The notes below the pieces were generated by a model that did no database searches, had not been told where the DNA came from, and saw only the letters and a list, made by a program, of their open reading frames with translations. The position numbers and the translations under genes were made by a program. A stretch of DNA of 64,000 nucleotides, from assembly GCA_031292385.1 (NCBI GenBank), contig JARLHE010000014.1, positions 1 through 64,000 of the forward strand, given 5' to 3'. Within the stretch, counting starts at the first letter, position 1. Each line of letters opens with the position of its first letter. Source of the stretch: Oligoflexia bacterium (GTDB taxonomy: Bacteria > Bdellovibrionota > UBA1018). Of this stretch, positions 20,602-29,762 are shown piece after piece.

Positions 20602-21339
20602 ATGGCTAAAGACGAAAACGAAAATAAGAACGCCGCCGCCGCAGGTGATGCTGAAGCAGCACCGAAGGCTGGTAAGGTAGACGAGAAAAAGGCGAAGGCC
20701 GAAGCTGCTCGCGCGAAGGCGAAGAAGGCTAAGGAAGAAGCCGCTGCGAGCGCCGTGAAAATCGCTGCTCCGGGCGAAACCAAGGTTTCTCCGAGCAAAG
20801 AGACGCGGATGGCTGCCCTGTACAAGAGCAAGGCGGTTCCTGCTCTGATGAAGGAGTTCCAATTCAAGAACCCGATGGAAGTGCCGCGCCTGCTGAAGGT
20901 CACGGTCAACTGCGCCGTGAAGGAAGCCGTCGCGAATCCTAAGGTCTTGGATAATACGTACGAAGAAATCATGACGATCACCGGCCAGAAGCCCGTCATG
21001 ACCCGCGCACGCAAAGCAATCGCGGCTTTCAAGGTTCGCGAAGGCAACGCGGTAGGCGTGATGGTTACTCTTCGCCGCGCGCGTATGTACGAATTCCTGG
21101 ATCGCCTGATGAACGTCGCGCTTCCGCGCGTTCGCGACTTCAAGGGAGTGAGCACGAAGTCTTTCGACGGTCGTGGCAACTACTCCCTCGGCATCCGTGA
21201 ACAGATCATTTTCCCAGAAATCAATTACGACAAGGTCGATAAGATTCGTGGGATGACGATAACGATTGAAACGACTGCGAAGAAAAACGAGCACGCCCGG
21301 GCACTGTTGACCGAGCTGGGCATGCCGTTCCGCAAATAA
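20602..21339 (+). CDS. rplE: 50S ribosomal protein L5 with long Lys/Ala-rich N-terminal extension
   Basis: Central protuberance protein binding 5S rRNA and P-site tRNA. The core (about residues 66-245) has [23 protein letters not shown] and [32 protein letters not shown]. Usual L5 is about 180 aa; here 245 because of roughly 65 N-terminal residues of Ala, Lys and Glu. The normally near-invariant NMGVGEA-type loop reads NCAVKEA. ATG with GGAAG upstream. Confidence 0.96.
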   Translation: MAKDENENKNAAAAGDAEAAPKAGKVDEKKAKAEAARAKAKKAKEEAAASAVKIAAPGETKVSPSKETRMAALYKSKAVPALMKEFQFKNPMEVPRLLKVTVNCAVKEAVANPKVLDNTYEEIMTITGQKPVMTRARKAIAAFKVREGNAVGVMVTLRRARMYEFLDRLMNVALPRVRDFKGVSTKSFDGRGNYSLGIREQIIFPEINYDKVDKIRGMTITIETTAKKNEHARALLTELGMPFRK

Positions 21340-21357
21340 GAATTAAGGAGAGCGATC

Positions 21358-21543
21358 TTGTCTAAAAAGTGCAAACTCGTAAAAATTGGGGCAAAGCCCA
21401 AGTTCAGTACACGGGTCAAAAACCGCTGTCCACTCTGCGGGCGTCCCCGTGCGTTCATGAGGAAGTTTAACATGTGCCGTCTGTGCTTCCGCGGCCTCGC
21501 TCTCAAGGGTCAGCTTCCAGGCGTGACCAAGTCGAGCTGGTAA
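21358..21543 (+). CDS. rpsN: 30S ribosomal protein S14, zinc type
   Basis: 30S head protein of 61 aa in the short, zinc-binding (S14Z) form: [25 protein letters not shown] carries the two CxxC pairs. The start is TTG at 21358 with AAGGAGAG a few bases upstream; no ATG is available in the conserved region. It is placed normally between rplE and rpsH. Confidence 0.96.
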   Translation: MSKKCKLVKIGAKPKFSTRVKNRCPLCGRPRAFMRKFNMCRLCFRGLALKGQLPGVTKSSW

Positions 21544-21572
21544 GAAGAAAGAATTAAGAGGACATCGACGTT

Positions 21573-21971
21573 ATGAGTATGACCGATCCTATCGCCGACT
21601 TGCTAACCCGGATTCGGAACGCATCGAAGGAGAGCCACGAGAAAGTGGAGATTCCTGCGTCCCGTTTGAAGGCAAACATCGTTCGCGTGTTGAAGGAAGA
21701 AGGATATATCAAGAACTTCCGCTTGATGCGTGAAGAGGGACGCCCCGTGATCAAGGTGTATTTGAAGTACACGGATCATGGCCAGGCAGTCATTCAGGGC
21801 ATTAAGCGCGTAAGCCGTCCCGGCCTCCGCCGCTATATCGGATACGAGCAAATGCCTCGTCCGCTGGGTGGAGCCGGAATCGCTATTGTCTCGACTTCTC
21901 GTGGTGTGACGACCGGGCACAAGGCTCGCACCCAAAAAGTCGGCGGCGAAATTTTATGTGAGGTTTGGTGA
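21573..21971 (+). CDS. rpsH: 30S ribosomal protein S8
   Basis: 16S rRNA central-domain binder, and in E. coli the translational repressor of the spc operon. 132 aa, normal. It has the MTDPIADLLTRIRNA start, LKEEGYIKNF, and C-terminal STSRGVTTGHKARTQKVGGEILCEVW. Confidence 0.98.
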   Translation: MSMTDPIADLLTRIRNASKESHEKVEIPASRLKANIVRVLKEEGYIKNFRLMREEGRPVIKVYLKYTDHGQAVIQGIKRVSRPGLRRYIGYEQMPRPLGGAGIAIVSTSRGVTTGHKARTQKVGGEILCEVW

Positions 21972-21974
21972 TTT

Positions 21975-22520
21975 ATGTCTCGTGTAGGCAAAATGCCGGT
22001 AAAAGTACTTTCCGGCGTGAAGGTCGATATCAAAGACGGGCTCATCAAAGTCGATGGTCCCAAAGGAAAGCTCTCGTATCAAATTCCTCGTGGAGTTGAG
22101 GCGAAGGTTGCCGATGGCGCTATTCTCGTGACCTGCAACCCGGCGATCGCTGGCAACGCTTCGGCGCTGCACGGTCTGTCCCGCACGCTTATCCATAACA
22201 TGGTGCATGGCGTGCACACGGGGTTCACGAAGGAATTGGACATCGTAGGCGTCGGCTATCGCGCGGCTATGAAGGGCCAGGTTCTGAGCATGACCTTGGG
22301 CTATTCGCACGCGGTCGATTTCGAGCTTCCGGCCGGTATCACGGCGAAGGTCGAAAATAACACTCACCTGGTGGTGAGTGGTGCGGACAAAATGCTGGTG
22401 GGCATGGCCGCGGCGAAAATCCGTGGCTTCAAAGCCCCAGAGCCTTATCAAGGCAAGGGTATTAAATATACGAATGAACACATCATTCGTAAGCAGGGTA
22501 AAGCTGCTGGAGCGAAGTAA
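21975..22520 (+). CDS. rplF: 50S ribosomal protein L6
   Basis: Two-domain 50S protein near the sarcin-ricin loop. 181 aa, normal. It starts MSRVGKMPVKVL and contains TLIHNMVHGVHTGFTKELDIVGVGYRA and the C-terminal IRGFKAPEPYQGKGIKYTNEHIIRKQGKAAG. It lies three bases after rpsH. Confidence 0.98.
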   Translation: MSRVGKMPVKVLSGVKVDIKDGLIKVDGPKGKLSYQIPRGVEAKVADGAILVTCNPAIAGNASALHGLSRTLIHNMVHGVHTGFTKELDIVGVGYRAAMKGQVLSMTLGYSHAVDFELPAGITAKVENNTHLVVSGADKMLVGMAAAKIRGFKAPEPYQGKGIKYTNEHIIRKQGKAAGAK

Positions 22521-22523
22521 TTT

Positions 22524-22901
22524 ATGGCTACCAAAGTACGCAATGCAACTAGTCAGAAGAAAGTGGTTCGTTTCAAGCGTAAGCTCCGGATTCGGTCGCG
22601 CTTGGAAGGTTCAGCCGAGCGCCCTCGTCTTTCGGTGTTTCGCTCGAATCAGCATATCTACGCTCAGCTCATCGATGACGTGAAGGGTCGTACCCTCGTC
22701 GCCGCTTCAACGGCGGAAGAAGAGTTCAAGGGCGACGCCGGAGCCAATATCGAAGGCGCTAAGGGCGTTGGAAGTTTGGTCGCAAAGCGGGCCATAGCGA
22801 AGAACATCACTCAAGTCGTGTTTGATCGCAGCGGTTATCTTTATCACGGTCGTATCAAGGCATTGGCCGACGCTGCACGTGAAACTGGCTTGAAATTCTA
22901 G
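22524..22901 (+). CDS. rplR: 50S ribosomal protein L18
   Basis: 5S rRNA-binding protein. 125 aa. Signature [29 protein letters not shown], and C-terminal [28 protein letters not shown]. Start ATG three bases after rplF. Confidence 0.97.
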   Translation: MATKVRNATSQKKVVRFKRKLRIRSRLEGSAERPRLSVFRSNQHIYAQLIDDVKGRTLVAASTAEEEFKGDAGANIEGAKGVGSLVAKRAIAKNITQVVFDRSGYLYHGRIKALADAARETGLKF

Positions 22902-22911
22902 GAGCAAGAGA

Positions 22912-23430
22912 ATGGCAATGGGTCAAAATCAGCAGATGGGGCGATCGCAGGAAGAGTCCGAATTCGAGGACAAGGTGATCCACATCAATCGTTGCGCCAA
23001 GGTCGTTAAGGGCGGGCGTCGTTTTAGTTTCGCGGCAATCGTCGTGGTTGGCGATAAAAAGGGACAGGTCGGCGTGGGCCTCGGCAAGGCCGGCGAAGTT
23101 CCGGAAGCGATCAAAAAGGCCGGCAAGCAGGCGAAGAAGAATCTCATGAAGATCGCGCTTGAAGGCAGCACCATTCCTCACGAGATCATTGGGACCTTCG
23201 GGGCAAGCAAAGTGTTGATGAAGCCGGCGCCGGAAGGTACCGGGATCATCGCGAGCTCTTCGGTTCGCGCGATCCTCGAGGTTGCCGGTATCCGAAACAT
23301 CCTGACGAAGTCGATTCGTCGCGATAATCCACACAACGTCGTTCGCGCGACTTTGGAAGGATTGCGCGGCCTTCGCCACTTCGAGGATATCGCTAAAGCC
23401 CGCGGCAAGACCGTGGCGGAAATTCTCTAG
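22912..23430 (+). CDS. rpsE: 30S ribosomal protein S5
   Basis: Decoding-fidelity and mRNA-helicase-site protein. 172 aa. The double-stranded RNA-binding N-domain contains [31 protein letters not shown]; the C-domain contains [18 protein letters not shown] and [10 protein letters not shown] Gln-rich start ([10 protein letters not shown]) precedes the core. Confidence 0.98.
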   Translation: MAMGQNQQMGRSQEESEFEDKVIHINRCAKVVKGGRRFSFAAIVVVGDKKGQVGVGLGKAGEVPEAIKKAGKQAKKNLMKIALEGSTIPHEIIGTFGASKVLMKPAPEGTGIIASSSVRAILEVAGIRNILTKSIRRDNPHNVVRATLEGLRGLRHFEDIAKARGKTVAEIL

Positions 23431-23439
23431 GAGTAGATC

Positions 23440-23640
23440 ATGTCGGCAGCTACGAAGAAAACGATTACGATCCGTCTCAAGAAGGGCTTGGTTGCTTGTA
23501 ACCCGGTTCAGCGCGCTACGGTCGTTGGTTTGGGTCTCAAGCGTCGTGAGCAAGTTCGGACTTTGGAGAACACTCCGTCCGTTCGCGGGATGATCAAAAA
23601 AGTCCTTCATCTCGTCGAAGTAGTTTCGGAAACCCGGTAA
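23440..23640 (+). CDS. rpmD: 50S ribosomal protein L30
   Basis: Small 50S protein of 66 aa with the expected [39 protein letters not shown] core. It fits its place between rpsE and rplO. A 51 bp gap to rplO shows nothing notable apart from the GGGGAGAG ribosome binding site. Confidence 0.95.
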   Translation: MSAATKKTITIRLKKGLVACNPVQRATVVGLGLKRREQVRTLENTPSVRGMIKKVLHLVEVVSETR

Positions 23641-23691
23641 TATCAGGCCGGTATTGTTGAGCGCTCGCGCGAACATTATGGGGAGAGAGTT

Positions 23692-24180
23692 ATGTTGAAG
23701 TTGAACACCATCAAGGCACAACCGGGTGCGACGCATAAGCGTAAGCGCCTCGGCCGCGGATCCGGCTCCGGCCACGGACCGACCGCCGGTAAGGGCGATA
23801 AGGGTCAGTTGGCTCGTTCGGGCGGAAGTGTTCGTCCGGGTTTTGAGGGCGGTCAGATGCCTCTTTACCGTCGCATTCCGAAGCGTGGCTTCAAGAGCAT
23901 TAACCGCCGTTCGAACGCGGTTTTGAATCTCGCGGATCTCGAAAAGCTTCCGGCGAGTTTTAAGGAAGTTTCATTGGAGACTTTGTCCGCGGCGCGCGCG
24001 ATCAAGGGCCGGTACGACCGCTTGACGATCCTCGCGACCGGAGAAATCACCAAGGCTCTGACGATCAAGGCTCATCGCGTGAGCACGTCGGCCCAGGAAA
24101 AGATCAAGAAGGCCGGCGGCAGCGTCGAGCTCCTTCCGATTCCTGGTGAAGCTAAACAGTCTAAAGCCGCGCAAAAGTAA
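23692..24180 (+). CDS. rplO: 50S ribosomal protein L15
   Basis: Late-assembly 50S protein linking several 23S domains. 162 aa. The Gly/Lys-rich N-terminus (KRKRLGRGSGSGHGPTAGKGDKGQLARSGG) and FEGGQMPLYRRIPKRGF are conserved; the C-terminal half has the ITKALTIKAHRVSTSAQEKIKKAGGSVEL fold. It ends in a short Lys/Ala tail. Confidence 0.97.
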   Translation: MLKLNTIKAQPGATHKRKRLGRGSGSGHGPTAGKGDKGQLARSGGSVRPGFEGGQMPLYRRIPKRGFKSINRRSNAVLNLADLEKLPASFKEVSLETLSAARAIKGRYDRLTILATGEITKALTIKAHRVSTSAQEKIKKAGGSVELLPIPGEAKQSKAAQK

Positions 24181-24201
24181 GCGCGAGGAGCGGAAGAGTT
24201 C

Positions 24202-25506
24202 ATGTCAGGCGCTGACGGCCTCGTCAAAATTCCAGAGCTAAGAAAACGTATTATCTTTTCCCTGGTGATGCTGGCCGTCTACCGCATCGGCGTGCATATT
24301 CCGACGCCGGGCGTGGACGGGGCTGCTTTGCAGCAGGTGTTCGCCAATATGAAGGGGACGATCTTCGGATTCTTCAACCTTTTCAGCGGCGGAGCGCTTG
24401 AGCGCTTCAGTATTTTCGCCTTGGGTGTCATGCCCTACATCAGCAGCTCCATTATTTTTCAGCTGCTGACGGTAGTCTGGCCGTACTTGCACGAGCTGCA
24501 AAAGGAAGGTCAGCAGGGCCAAAAGAGAATCACCCAGTATACCCGGTATGGGACGGTGGCTTTGGCTTTGGTTCAAGGCTACGGTATTTCCGCTGGTCTC
24601 GAGCATTACAGCAATCCCGCGGTCGTTTTGCATCCAGGGTTTGCATTCCGATTGATGACGACCATCACGCTCGCGACGGGAACGATCTTCTTGATGTGGG
24701 TGGGTGAGCAGATCTCCGAGAGGGGTATCGGTAACGGCATTTCTCTTTTGATCTATGCCGGGATCGCCGCGCGAATTCCCTCGGGCTTCAGCAGCACGTT
24801 CAGCTTGTACCGTTCGGGCGAGCTGAGCTTGTTCAAGATTTTGATCGTCCTAGCCATTATCGTCGCGACTTTCTTCGCGATTATTTTCGTCGAGCGCGGC
24901 GCGCGCAGGATTCCGATTCAGTATGCCAAGCGAATCGTCGGTCGGAAGGTCTACGGCGGCCAGAATACCAGTCTTCCGCTGAAGGTGAATACGTCCGGTG
25001 TTATTCCCCCGATCTTTGCTTCGTCTTTGATCGCGTTCCCGGCAACGATCGGCGCGTTTTTCCCTTCCACGAAGATTCAGGCGTTTTCGTCTCTGATTCA
25101 GCCGGGCGGGATGCTTTATGACGTCCTTTTTGTCGGGTTGATTATTTTCTTCTGCTACTTCTATACGGCAGTCACCTTTAAGACCGAGGACGTTGCCGAC
25201 AATCTGAAGAAGTACGGCGGCTTTATTCCGGGCATTCGTCCGGGGCAGCCGACGGCGGAATACATTGATTACGTGCTCTCTCGTATTACCTTGGGTGGAG
25301 CGATTTATATTTCGGCGATTTGTATCCTTCCGACGCTTTTCACTCAGTCGTTTCACGTTCCGTTCTATTTCGGTGGCACGAGCGTTTTGATTCTGGTGGG
25401 TGTGGCTTTGGATACGGTTGCTCAAATTGAAACCTTCCTCTTGACTCGGAATTACGAAGGCTTCATGAAGCATTCGCGAGTGAGAGGTCGGGCGGCTTAT
25501 ACATGA
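24202..25506 (+). CDS. secY: Preprotein translocase subunit SecY
   Basis: Inner-membrane channel of the Sec translocon, with SecE and SecG encoded elsewhere. 434 aa with ten membrane segments. Recognisable blocks: PTPGVDGAAL near TM1, plug and TM2 region FNLFSGGALERFSIFALGVMPYISSSIIFQLL, ERGIGNGISLLIYAGI, and the C-terminal QIETFLLTRNYEGFM. The TGA overlaps the adk ATG (ATGA). Confidence 0.98.
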   Translation: MSGADGLVKIPELRKRIIFSLVMLAVYRIGVHIPTPGVDGAALQQVFANMKGTIFGFFNLFSGGALERFSIFALGVMPYISSSIIFQLLTVVWPYLHELQKEGQQGQKRITQYTRYGTVALALVQGYGISAGLEHYSNPAVVLHPGFAFRLMTTITLATGTIFLMWVGEQISERGIGNGISLLIYAGIAARIPSGFSSTFSLYRSGELSLFKILIVLAIIVATFFAIIFVERGARRIPIQYAKRIVGRKVYGGQNTSLPLKVNTSGVIPPIFASSLIAFPATIGAFFPSTKIQAFSSLIQPGGMLYDVLFVGLIIFFCYFYTAVTFKTEDVADNLKKYGGFIPGIRPGQPTAEYIDYVLSRITLGGAIYISAICILPTLFTQSFHVPFYFGGTSVLILVGVALDTVAQIETFLLTRNYEGFMKHSRVRGRAAYT

Positions 25507-26144
25507 TTTGCATTTTTCTGGGCCCTCCTGGATCAGGTAAGGGCACGCAAGCAAAAAAGCTAATGGATAAGCGAGGTTGGCCACAGCTGTCGACGGGCGA
25601 TATGCTTCGGTCGGCCATTTCGAAGGGGACGCAGCTTGGGGTCGCGGCCAAGGGTTTTATGGACCGTGGGGCCCTGGTCCCGGATGACGTGGTCATCGGC
25701 CTGATTGCCGAGCGAATTCAGGCGGCTGATTGCTCCAAGGGTTTTATTTTGGATGGTTTTCCAAGGACCATCCCTCAGGCGGAGGCGCTCGACAGAATGT
25801 TGGGCGAAGCCGGCCGAAAGGTGGATTGGGCGGTTCTGTTTGAGATCCCGGATGCTGACCTCGTTCGTCGGCTATCGGGGCGCAGGACCTGTTTAAACTG
25901 TGGGGCAATGTACCATGTGGACACCCTGCGGCCCCAAAAGGCTGACGTTTGCGATAAGTGCGCGTCCAAGCTTGTTCAGAGGGATGACGACCGTCCAGAG
26001 GTGATTCAAAAGCGTCTGGCCGTCTATCATTCCCAGACTGCCCCCTTGGCCGATTACTATCGGAATCAGGGCAAGCTGAAGCTTTTGGACGCCACTCAGG
26101 GGTTTGACGCCGTCACGGAAGCGGTCGAGAAGGCATTGCGATAA
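25503..26144 (+). CDS. adk: Adenylate kinase, long zinc-type LID
   Basis: Phosphotransfer AMP + ATP = 2 ADP in the cytosol. 213 aa. P-loop GPPGSGKGTQA (start of protein), NMP-binding domain with STGDMLR, FPRTIPQAE, and a LID of the long type containing four cysteines (CLNCG ... CDKC), predicted to hold structural zinc. The start overlaps secY by four bases. It is followed by rpmJ without the map and infA genes often found here. Confidence 0.98.
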   Translation: MICIFLGPPGSGKGTQAKKLMDKRGWPQLSTGDMLRSAISKGTQLGVAAKGFMDRGALVPDDVVIGLIAERIQAADCSKGFILDGFPRTIPQAEALDRMLGEAGRKVDWAVLFEIPDADLVRRLSGRRTCLNCGAMYHVDTLRPQKADVCDKCASKLVQRDDDRPEVIQKRLAVYHSQTAPLADYYRNQGKLKLLDATQGFDAVTEAVEKALR

Positions 26145-26220
26145 AGGTTGGAGTTTTTGATCAAGGGTGGTATGGAAAAGCCCCCGAGAACAAGGTTAAG
26201 AAGAAGTTTGTGAGGCAAGT

Positions 26221-26334
26221 ATGAAGGTTCGCGCGTCTGTAAAGAAAATTTGTGACAAGTGCAAAGTGATTCGCCGTCAGGGCGTGGTTCGGGTGATTTG
26301 TGAAAATCCTCGTCACAAGCAGCGTCAAGGTTAA
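26221..26334 (+). CDS. rpmJ: 50S ribosomal protein L36 (zinc form)
   Basis: Too short for the ORF track. ATG at 26221 encodes 37 residues: [20 protein letters not shown] at the start and [13 protein letters not shown] at the end. The CxxC...C...H ligands are intact, so it is the zinc-binding paralogue type. It lies 76 bp after adk and 52 bp before rpsM, the usual position. Confidence 0.95.
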   Translation: MKVRASVKKICDKCKVIRRQGVVRVICENPRHKQRQG

Positions 26335-26386
26335 TTCGATCGAGATTATTTATTTACACAGTGGTTGTTTGAAAGGCAGGTAGCAA

Positions 26387-26770
26387 GTGGCTCGTATCGC
26401 GGGAGTGGATCTCCCACGCAGCAAAAGAATGGAAATCGCTCTTACTTATATTTACGGCATCGGTAAGCCCGCTGCTCGGAAGATTTTAAGCGAAGCCAGC
26501 GTGGATTTGAATAAAAAGACGGACGCTCTCACTGAGGCCGAGCTCGCGAAGCTTCGCGAGGTCATCGATCGCAGTTTCCGCGTGGAGGGCGATCTTCGCC
26601 GTGAGACGTCGATGAACATCAAGCGCCTAGTCGACCTGAGCTGCTATCGCGGCATCCGTCATCGCAAGGGTTTGCCGGTTCACGGCCAACGTACACATTC
26701 TAATGCCAGAACCCGCAAGGGTCCGGCGGTTGCGATCGCGGGTAAGAAATCCGTGAAAGCGATGAAGTAA
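26387..26770 (+). CDS. rpsM: 30S ribosomal protein S13
   Basis: 30S head protein forming the bridge to L5. 127 aa with GTG start. [26 protein letters not shown] at the start, the [33 protein letters not shown] block and a short Lys/Ala-rich C-terminus that threads toward the P-site tRNA. Confidence 0.97.
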   Translation: MARIAGVDLPRSKRMEIALTYIYGIGKPAARKILSEASVDLNKKTDALTEAELAKLREVIDRSFRVEGDLRRETSMNIKRLVDLSCYRGIRHRKGLPVHGQRTHSNARTRKGPAVAIAGKKSVKAMK

Positions 26771-26781
26771 AGCAGGGAATT

Positions 26782-27261
26782 ATGTCAGAGCAGAAAACTG
26801 AAACAAAAGAAGTGAAAAAAGAAGCCGCTCCGGCTTCACCCGCTCCGGCTGCTGCAGGAACTGCGGCTCCCGCCGCTGAAGGCGCTATCAAGCGCGTAAA
26901 GCGCGGCAAGAGAAACGTTTCGACGGGTAACGTCTACGTTCTTTCTTCGTTCAACAACACCATCGTGACCATCACCGATTCGATGGGTAACGCGCTTTGT
27001 TGGTCGAGTGCCGGCGGCAAGGGGTTCCGTGGTTCCCGCAAGAACACCCCGTTCGCGGCGCAGGTCGCGGCGGAAGACGCGGGTCGCAAGGCGACTGAAA
27101 ACGGAATGCGTTCTGTTCAGGTTTTTGTTAGTGGTCCCGGCGCAGGCCGTGAGTCCGCATTGCGCGCATTGGCCTCCGTCGGTCTTCGCGTCACTTATAT
27201 CGAGGACGTTACGCCAATCCCGCACAACGGCTGCCGTCCGCCCAAGCGTAGGAGAGTTTAA
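26782..27261 (+). CDS. rpsK: 30S ribosomal protein S11 with Ala/Pro/Lys-rich N-terminal extension
   Basis: 30S platform protein at the E-site mRNA path. The core (from about residue 43) contains [44 protein letters not shown] and ends [13 protein letters not shown]. At 159 aa it is about 30 longer than E. coli S11, owing to an N-terminal Glu/Lys then Ala/Pro-rich stretch. Confidence 0.97.
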   Translation: MSEQKTETKEVKKEAAPASPAPAAAGTAAPAAEGAIKRVKRGKRNVSTGNVYVLSSFNNTIVTITDSMGNALCWSSAGGKGFRGSRKNTPFAAQVAAEDAGRKATENGMRSVQVFVSGPGAGRESALRALASVGLRVTYIEDVTPIPHNGCRPPKRRRV

Positions 27262-27266
27262 GTTTT

Positions 27267-27893
27267 ATGTCGCATTACATCGGTTCAGTTTGCCGGCTTT
27301 GTCGCCGCGAAAATCAGAAGTTGTTCCTCAAGGGCGATCGTTGCAGCACGGACAAGTGCGCATTCGAGCGCCGCGGCTATCCGCCCGGGCAGCATGGCCA
27401 AGGACGCATCAAGTTCTCTGAGTACGGCTTGCAGCTTCGTCAGAAGCAGAAGATCAAGCGTATTTACGGTCTGCAGGAAAGACAGTTCCGCAACCTTTTT
27501 GAATCCGCTGAGCGCCAAAAGGGCGTGACCGGATCGAACTTGCTCAGCATGTTGGAGCGCCGTTTGGATAACGTCGCCTATCGCGCTGGTTTCGCGAATT
27601 CACGTACGGAAGCTCGCCAGCTGGTTCGCCATGGTCACTTCACCGTGAATGGCCACAAGGTCAACATCCCTTCGTATCTCGTGAGCAAAGGCGATGCGGT
27701 TGAGGTTCATGAAAAGAGCCGTAGCGTTGCGCGCATCGTTGGCGCGCTCGAGGGTGTTAAGCGTCGTGAGATCCCGCAATGGATCGAACTCGATGCCGCT
27801 GGTTTGAAGACCCGCATCCGCGATCTTCCTGCTCGTGATGATATCACGATGCCGATGGAAGAGCGTTTGGTTGTTGAGTTGTATTCGAAGTAA
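27267..27893 (+). CDS. rpsD: 30S ribosomal protein S4, zinc type
   Basis: Primary 16S rRNA-binding protein near the mRNA entrance. 208 aa. The N-terminus carries a CRLC ... [11 protein letters not shown] cysteine cluster (zinc type), then YPPGQHGQ, the S4 RNA-binding domain [35 protein letters not shown], and the usual C-terminus. Confidence 0.98.
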   Translation: MSHYIGSVCRLCRRENQKLFLKGDRCSTDKCAFERRGYPPGQHGQGRIKFSEYGLQLRQKQKIKRIYGLQERQFRNLFESAERQKGVTGSNLLSMLERRLDNVAYRAGFANSRTEARQLVRHGHFTVNGHKVNIPSYLVSKGDAVEVHEKSRSVARIVGALEGVKRREIPQWIELDAAGLKTRIRDLPARDDITMPMEERLVVELYSK

Positions 27894-28002
27894 TTTGAAT
27901 TCGTAGCGAACGGAAACTGAACATCCCCGCATGGCCTTTCGGTTCGAGCCTGAATGCTACGGCAGGCTTTCGAAAGAGCGAGGGGAGACAGGAGAGAGAA
28001 GC

Positions 28003-29082
28003 ATGTTGGAAAAGAATTGGCGTGATTTGATTCGTCCGAAGGCGTTGGATGTCGATAAGGAGTCGCTCTCGACTTCTTACGGTAAATTCGTGGCAAAGCC
28101 GCTCGAGCGCGGCTTTGGTTTGACGCTGGGCAATTCGCTTCGTCGCGTATTGCTTTCGTCCCTTCAGGGCGCCGCGATCACCGCGGTGAAGCTGGACGGC
28201 GTTGTGCATGAGTTCACCCCGATCCCGGACGTCAAAGAAGACGTGGCTGAGATCATTTTGAATCTCAAGGAAGTGCGCTTCCAGCTCCACACCGAAAGCA
28301 CGACCGTAACGATCGATAAGACCGGTCCTTGCGAAGTTTTGGCTTCGGACATCATTGTTTCCGATCAAGTCAACGTTCTCAATCCGGACCAGCATATTGC
28401 CACGATCGGTAAGGGCGGAAAGCTTCGCGCTGAAATCACCGTCAGCCGCGGTCGCGGCTATCGCGCGGCTGAGAACAACAAGGCCGAGGATATGCCGGTT
28501 GGCTGGATCCCGGTGGACAGCTTCTTTTCACCGATTCGTCGCGTGAACTACACGGTCACTCAGAGCCGCGTGGGTCAGCGCACCGATTTCGATAAACTGA
28601 CTTTCGAAGTCTGGACCGACGGTTCAGTGCATCCGGAAGATGCGGTTTCTTTGGGTTCGAAGATCCTGAAGGATCAGCTCTCCGTGTTCTTGAATTTCGA
28701 AGAGGAGCCGGAACCGGTCGCGCAAGCGAAGGAAGAAGGCACTTCTCAGTTCAACCCGAACCTCTATCGTTCGGTAGAGGAGCTTGAGCTCAGCGTCCGT
28801 TCGGCAAATTGCCTGCAGAACGCGAACATCAAGTACATCTACGAATTGGTTCAGAAGACTGAAACCGAGATGCTGAAGACGAAGAACTTCGGCCGCAAGT
28901 CCCTCAACGAGATCAAGGATATCCTCTCTGAAATGGGCCTGAGCCTCGGCATGAAACTCGATGGTTTCGTTGCTCCGACCCAGCCGCCTAAGCCAGCGGA
29001 TTCCGACATGGACGAAAGCCGTATGGCTAACGACCGTGCTAAGGGTTCTGAATTCGACGAAGCGGACGATAGCGAAGATTAA
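28003..29082 (+). CDS. rpoA: RNA polymerase alpha subunit with acidic C-terminal extension
   Basis: Scaffold of RNA polymerase. The correct start is ATG 28003 (AGGAGAGAG upstream), not 27931. The N-terminal domain has [31 protein letters not shown]; the C-terminal domain begins [20 protein letters not shown] and includes [17 protein letters not shown] (DNA and activator contacts). 359 aa against 329 in E. coli: about 30 extra residues at the end are strongly acidic (Asp/Glu-rich). rplQ follows after an 82 bp gap with a strong hairpin. Confidence 0.98.
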   Translation: MLEKNWRDLIRPKALDVDKESLSTSYGKFVAKPLERGFGLTLGNSLRRVLLSSLQGAAITAVKLDGVVHEFTPIPDVKEDVAEIILNLKEVRFQLHTESTTVTIDKTGPCEVLASDIIVSDQVNVLNPDQHIATIGKGGKLRAEITVSRGRGYRAAENNKAEDMPVGWIPVDSFFSPIRRVNYTVTQSRVGQRTDFDKLTFEVWTDGSVHPEDAVSLGSKILKDQLSVFLNFEEEPEPVAQAKEEGTSQFNPNLYRSVEELELSVRSANCLQNANIKYIYELVQKTETEMLKTKNFGRKSLNEIKDILSEMGLSLGMKLDGFVAPTQPPKPADSDMDESRMANDRAKGSEFDEADDSED

Positions 29083-29093
29083 TAGTGAGAGCG

Positions 29094-29133
29094 TCGGCGC
29101 GCGACGGCGGGGATTCCCGTCGTCATGCGCCGA
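29094..29133 (+). promoter_or_regulatory. Long stable hairpin between rpoA and rplQ
   Basis: TCGGCGCGCGACGGCGGG (29094-29111) pairs with CCCGTCGTCATGCGCCGA (29116-29133): 18 positions, one mismatch and two G-U pairs, with a GATT loop. No T tract follows immediately (TATAGGATTTT), so it may be an attenuator, processing site or RNA-stabilising element rather than a plain terminator. Confidence 0.6.
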
Positions 29134-29164
29134 TATAGGATTTTAGAGGTAGGCAGGAGTAGGT

Positions 29165-29761
29165 ATGAAGCACGGTGTAGACGGTCGTAAATTTGGTAGA
29201 AACACTTCGCATCGGGTTGCGATGTTCAAGAATATGGCCAATTCGGTCATCGAAAAGGAACAGATCGTAACCACGGTCCAGAAGGCGAAAGAAGTTCGTC
29301 GCGTGGTGGATCGGCTGATTACTCTCGGGAAGAGCGGAAGCCCCGCTTCTCGCCGGTTGGCATTCGATCGCACTCGTAACGACGAAGTCGTGAAGAAACT
29401 TTTCACGACTCTGGCGGAACGTTACAAGGCCCGTGCTGGGGGTTATACCCGTGTTTTGAAGCTCTCTGATCGCCGCTGGGGCGATGCGGCCGAGATGGCG
29501 GTTCTTGAGCTTGTCGATCATCCTGTGATCGATCGTAAGCGCAAGCCCAAGGCCACTGAAGCCAAGGAATTGTCCGGTGGTGAAGCAGCGGCGCAAGCTG
29601 TGGCTGATCCGATGGCCCGTTTCCGCAAGCTTTTCAAGCCCAAGTCCAAAGTGAGCGGTGGCGTTGCCGCTAAAGCGGGCCGTTCTGCCGCTAAGACCGG
29701 CGGCGCGGGTCGTAAGGCTCCTGCTGGCGGTGGCGGAAGCAAGTCCGGCGGAAGCAGCTGA
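29165..29761 (+). CDS. rplQ: 50S ribosomal protein L17 with long low-complexity tail
   Basis: Exit-tunnel rim protein. The core (about residues 1-120) has MKHGVDGRKFGRNTSHRVAMFKNMANSVIEKEQI and GYTRVLKLSDRRWGDAAEMAVLELVD. E. coli L17 is 127 aa; here 198, with a C-terminal extension of some 75 residues rich in Ala, Lys, Gly and Ser. ATG with GGCAGGAG upstream. It ends the ribosomal block, two bases from a convergent gene. Confidence 0.97.
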   Translation: MKHGVDGRKFGRNTSHRVAMFKNMANSVIEKEQIVTTVQKAKEVRRVVDRLITLGKSGSPASRRLAFDRTRNDEVVKKLFTTLAERYKARAGGYTRVLKLSDRRWGDAAEMAVLELVDHPVIDRKRKPKATEAKELSGGEAAAQAVADPMARFRKLFKPKSKVSGGVAAKAGRSAAKTGGAGRKAPAGGGGSKSGGSS

Positions 29762-29762
29762 T

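Noticed and set aside
26171-26212. 13-codon [16 protein letters not shown] between adk and rpmJ, considered as an infA remnant
   Set aside because: Too short, no ribosome binding site, and no convincing match to IF-1.
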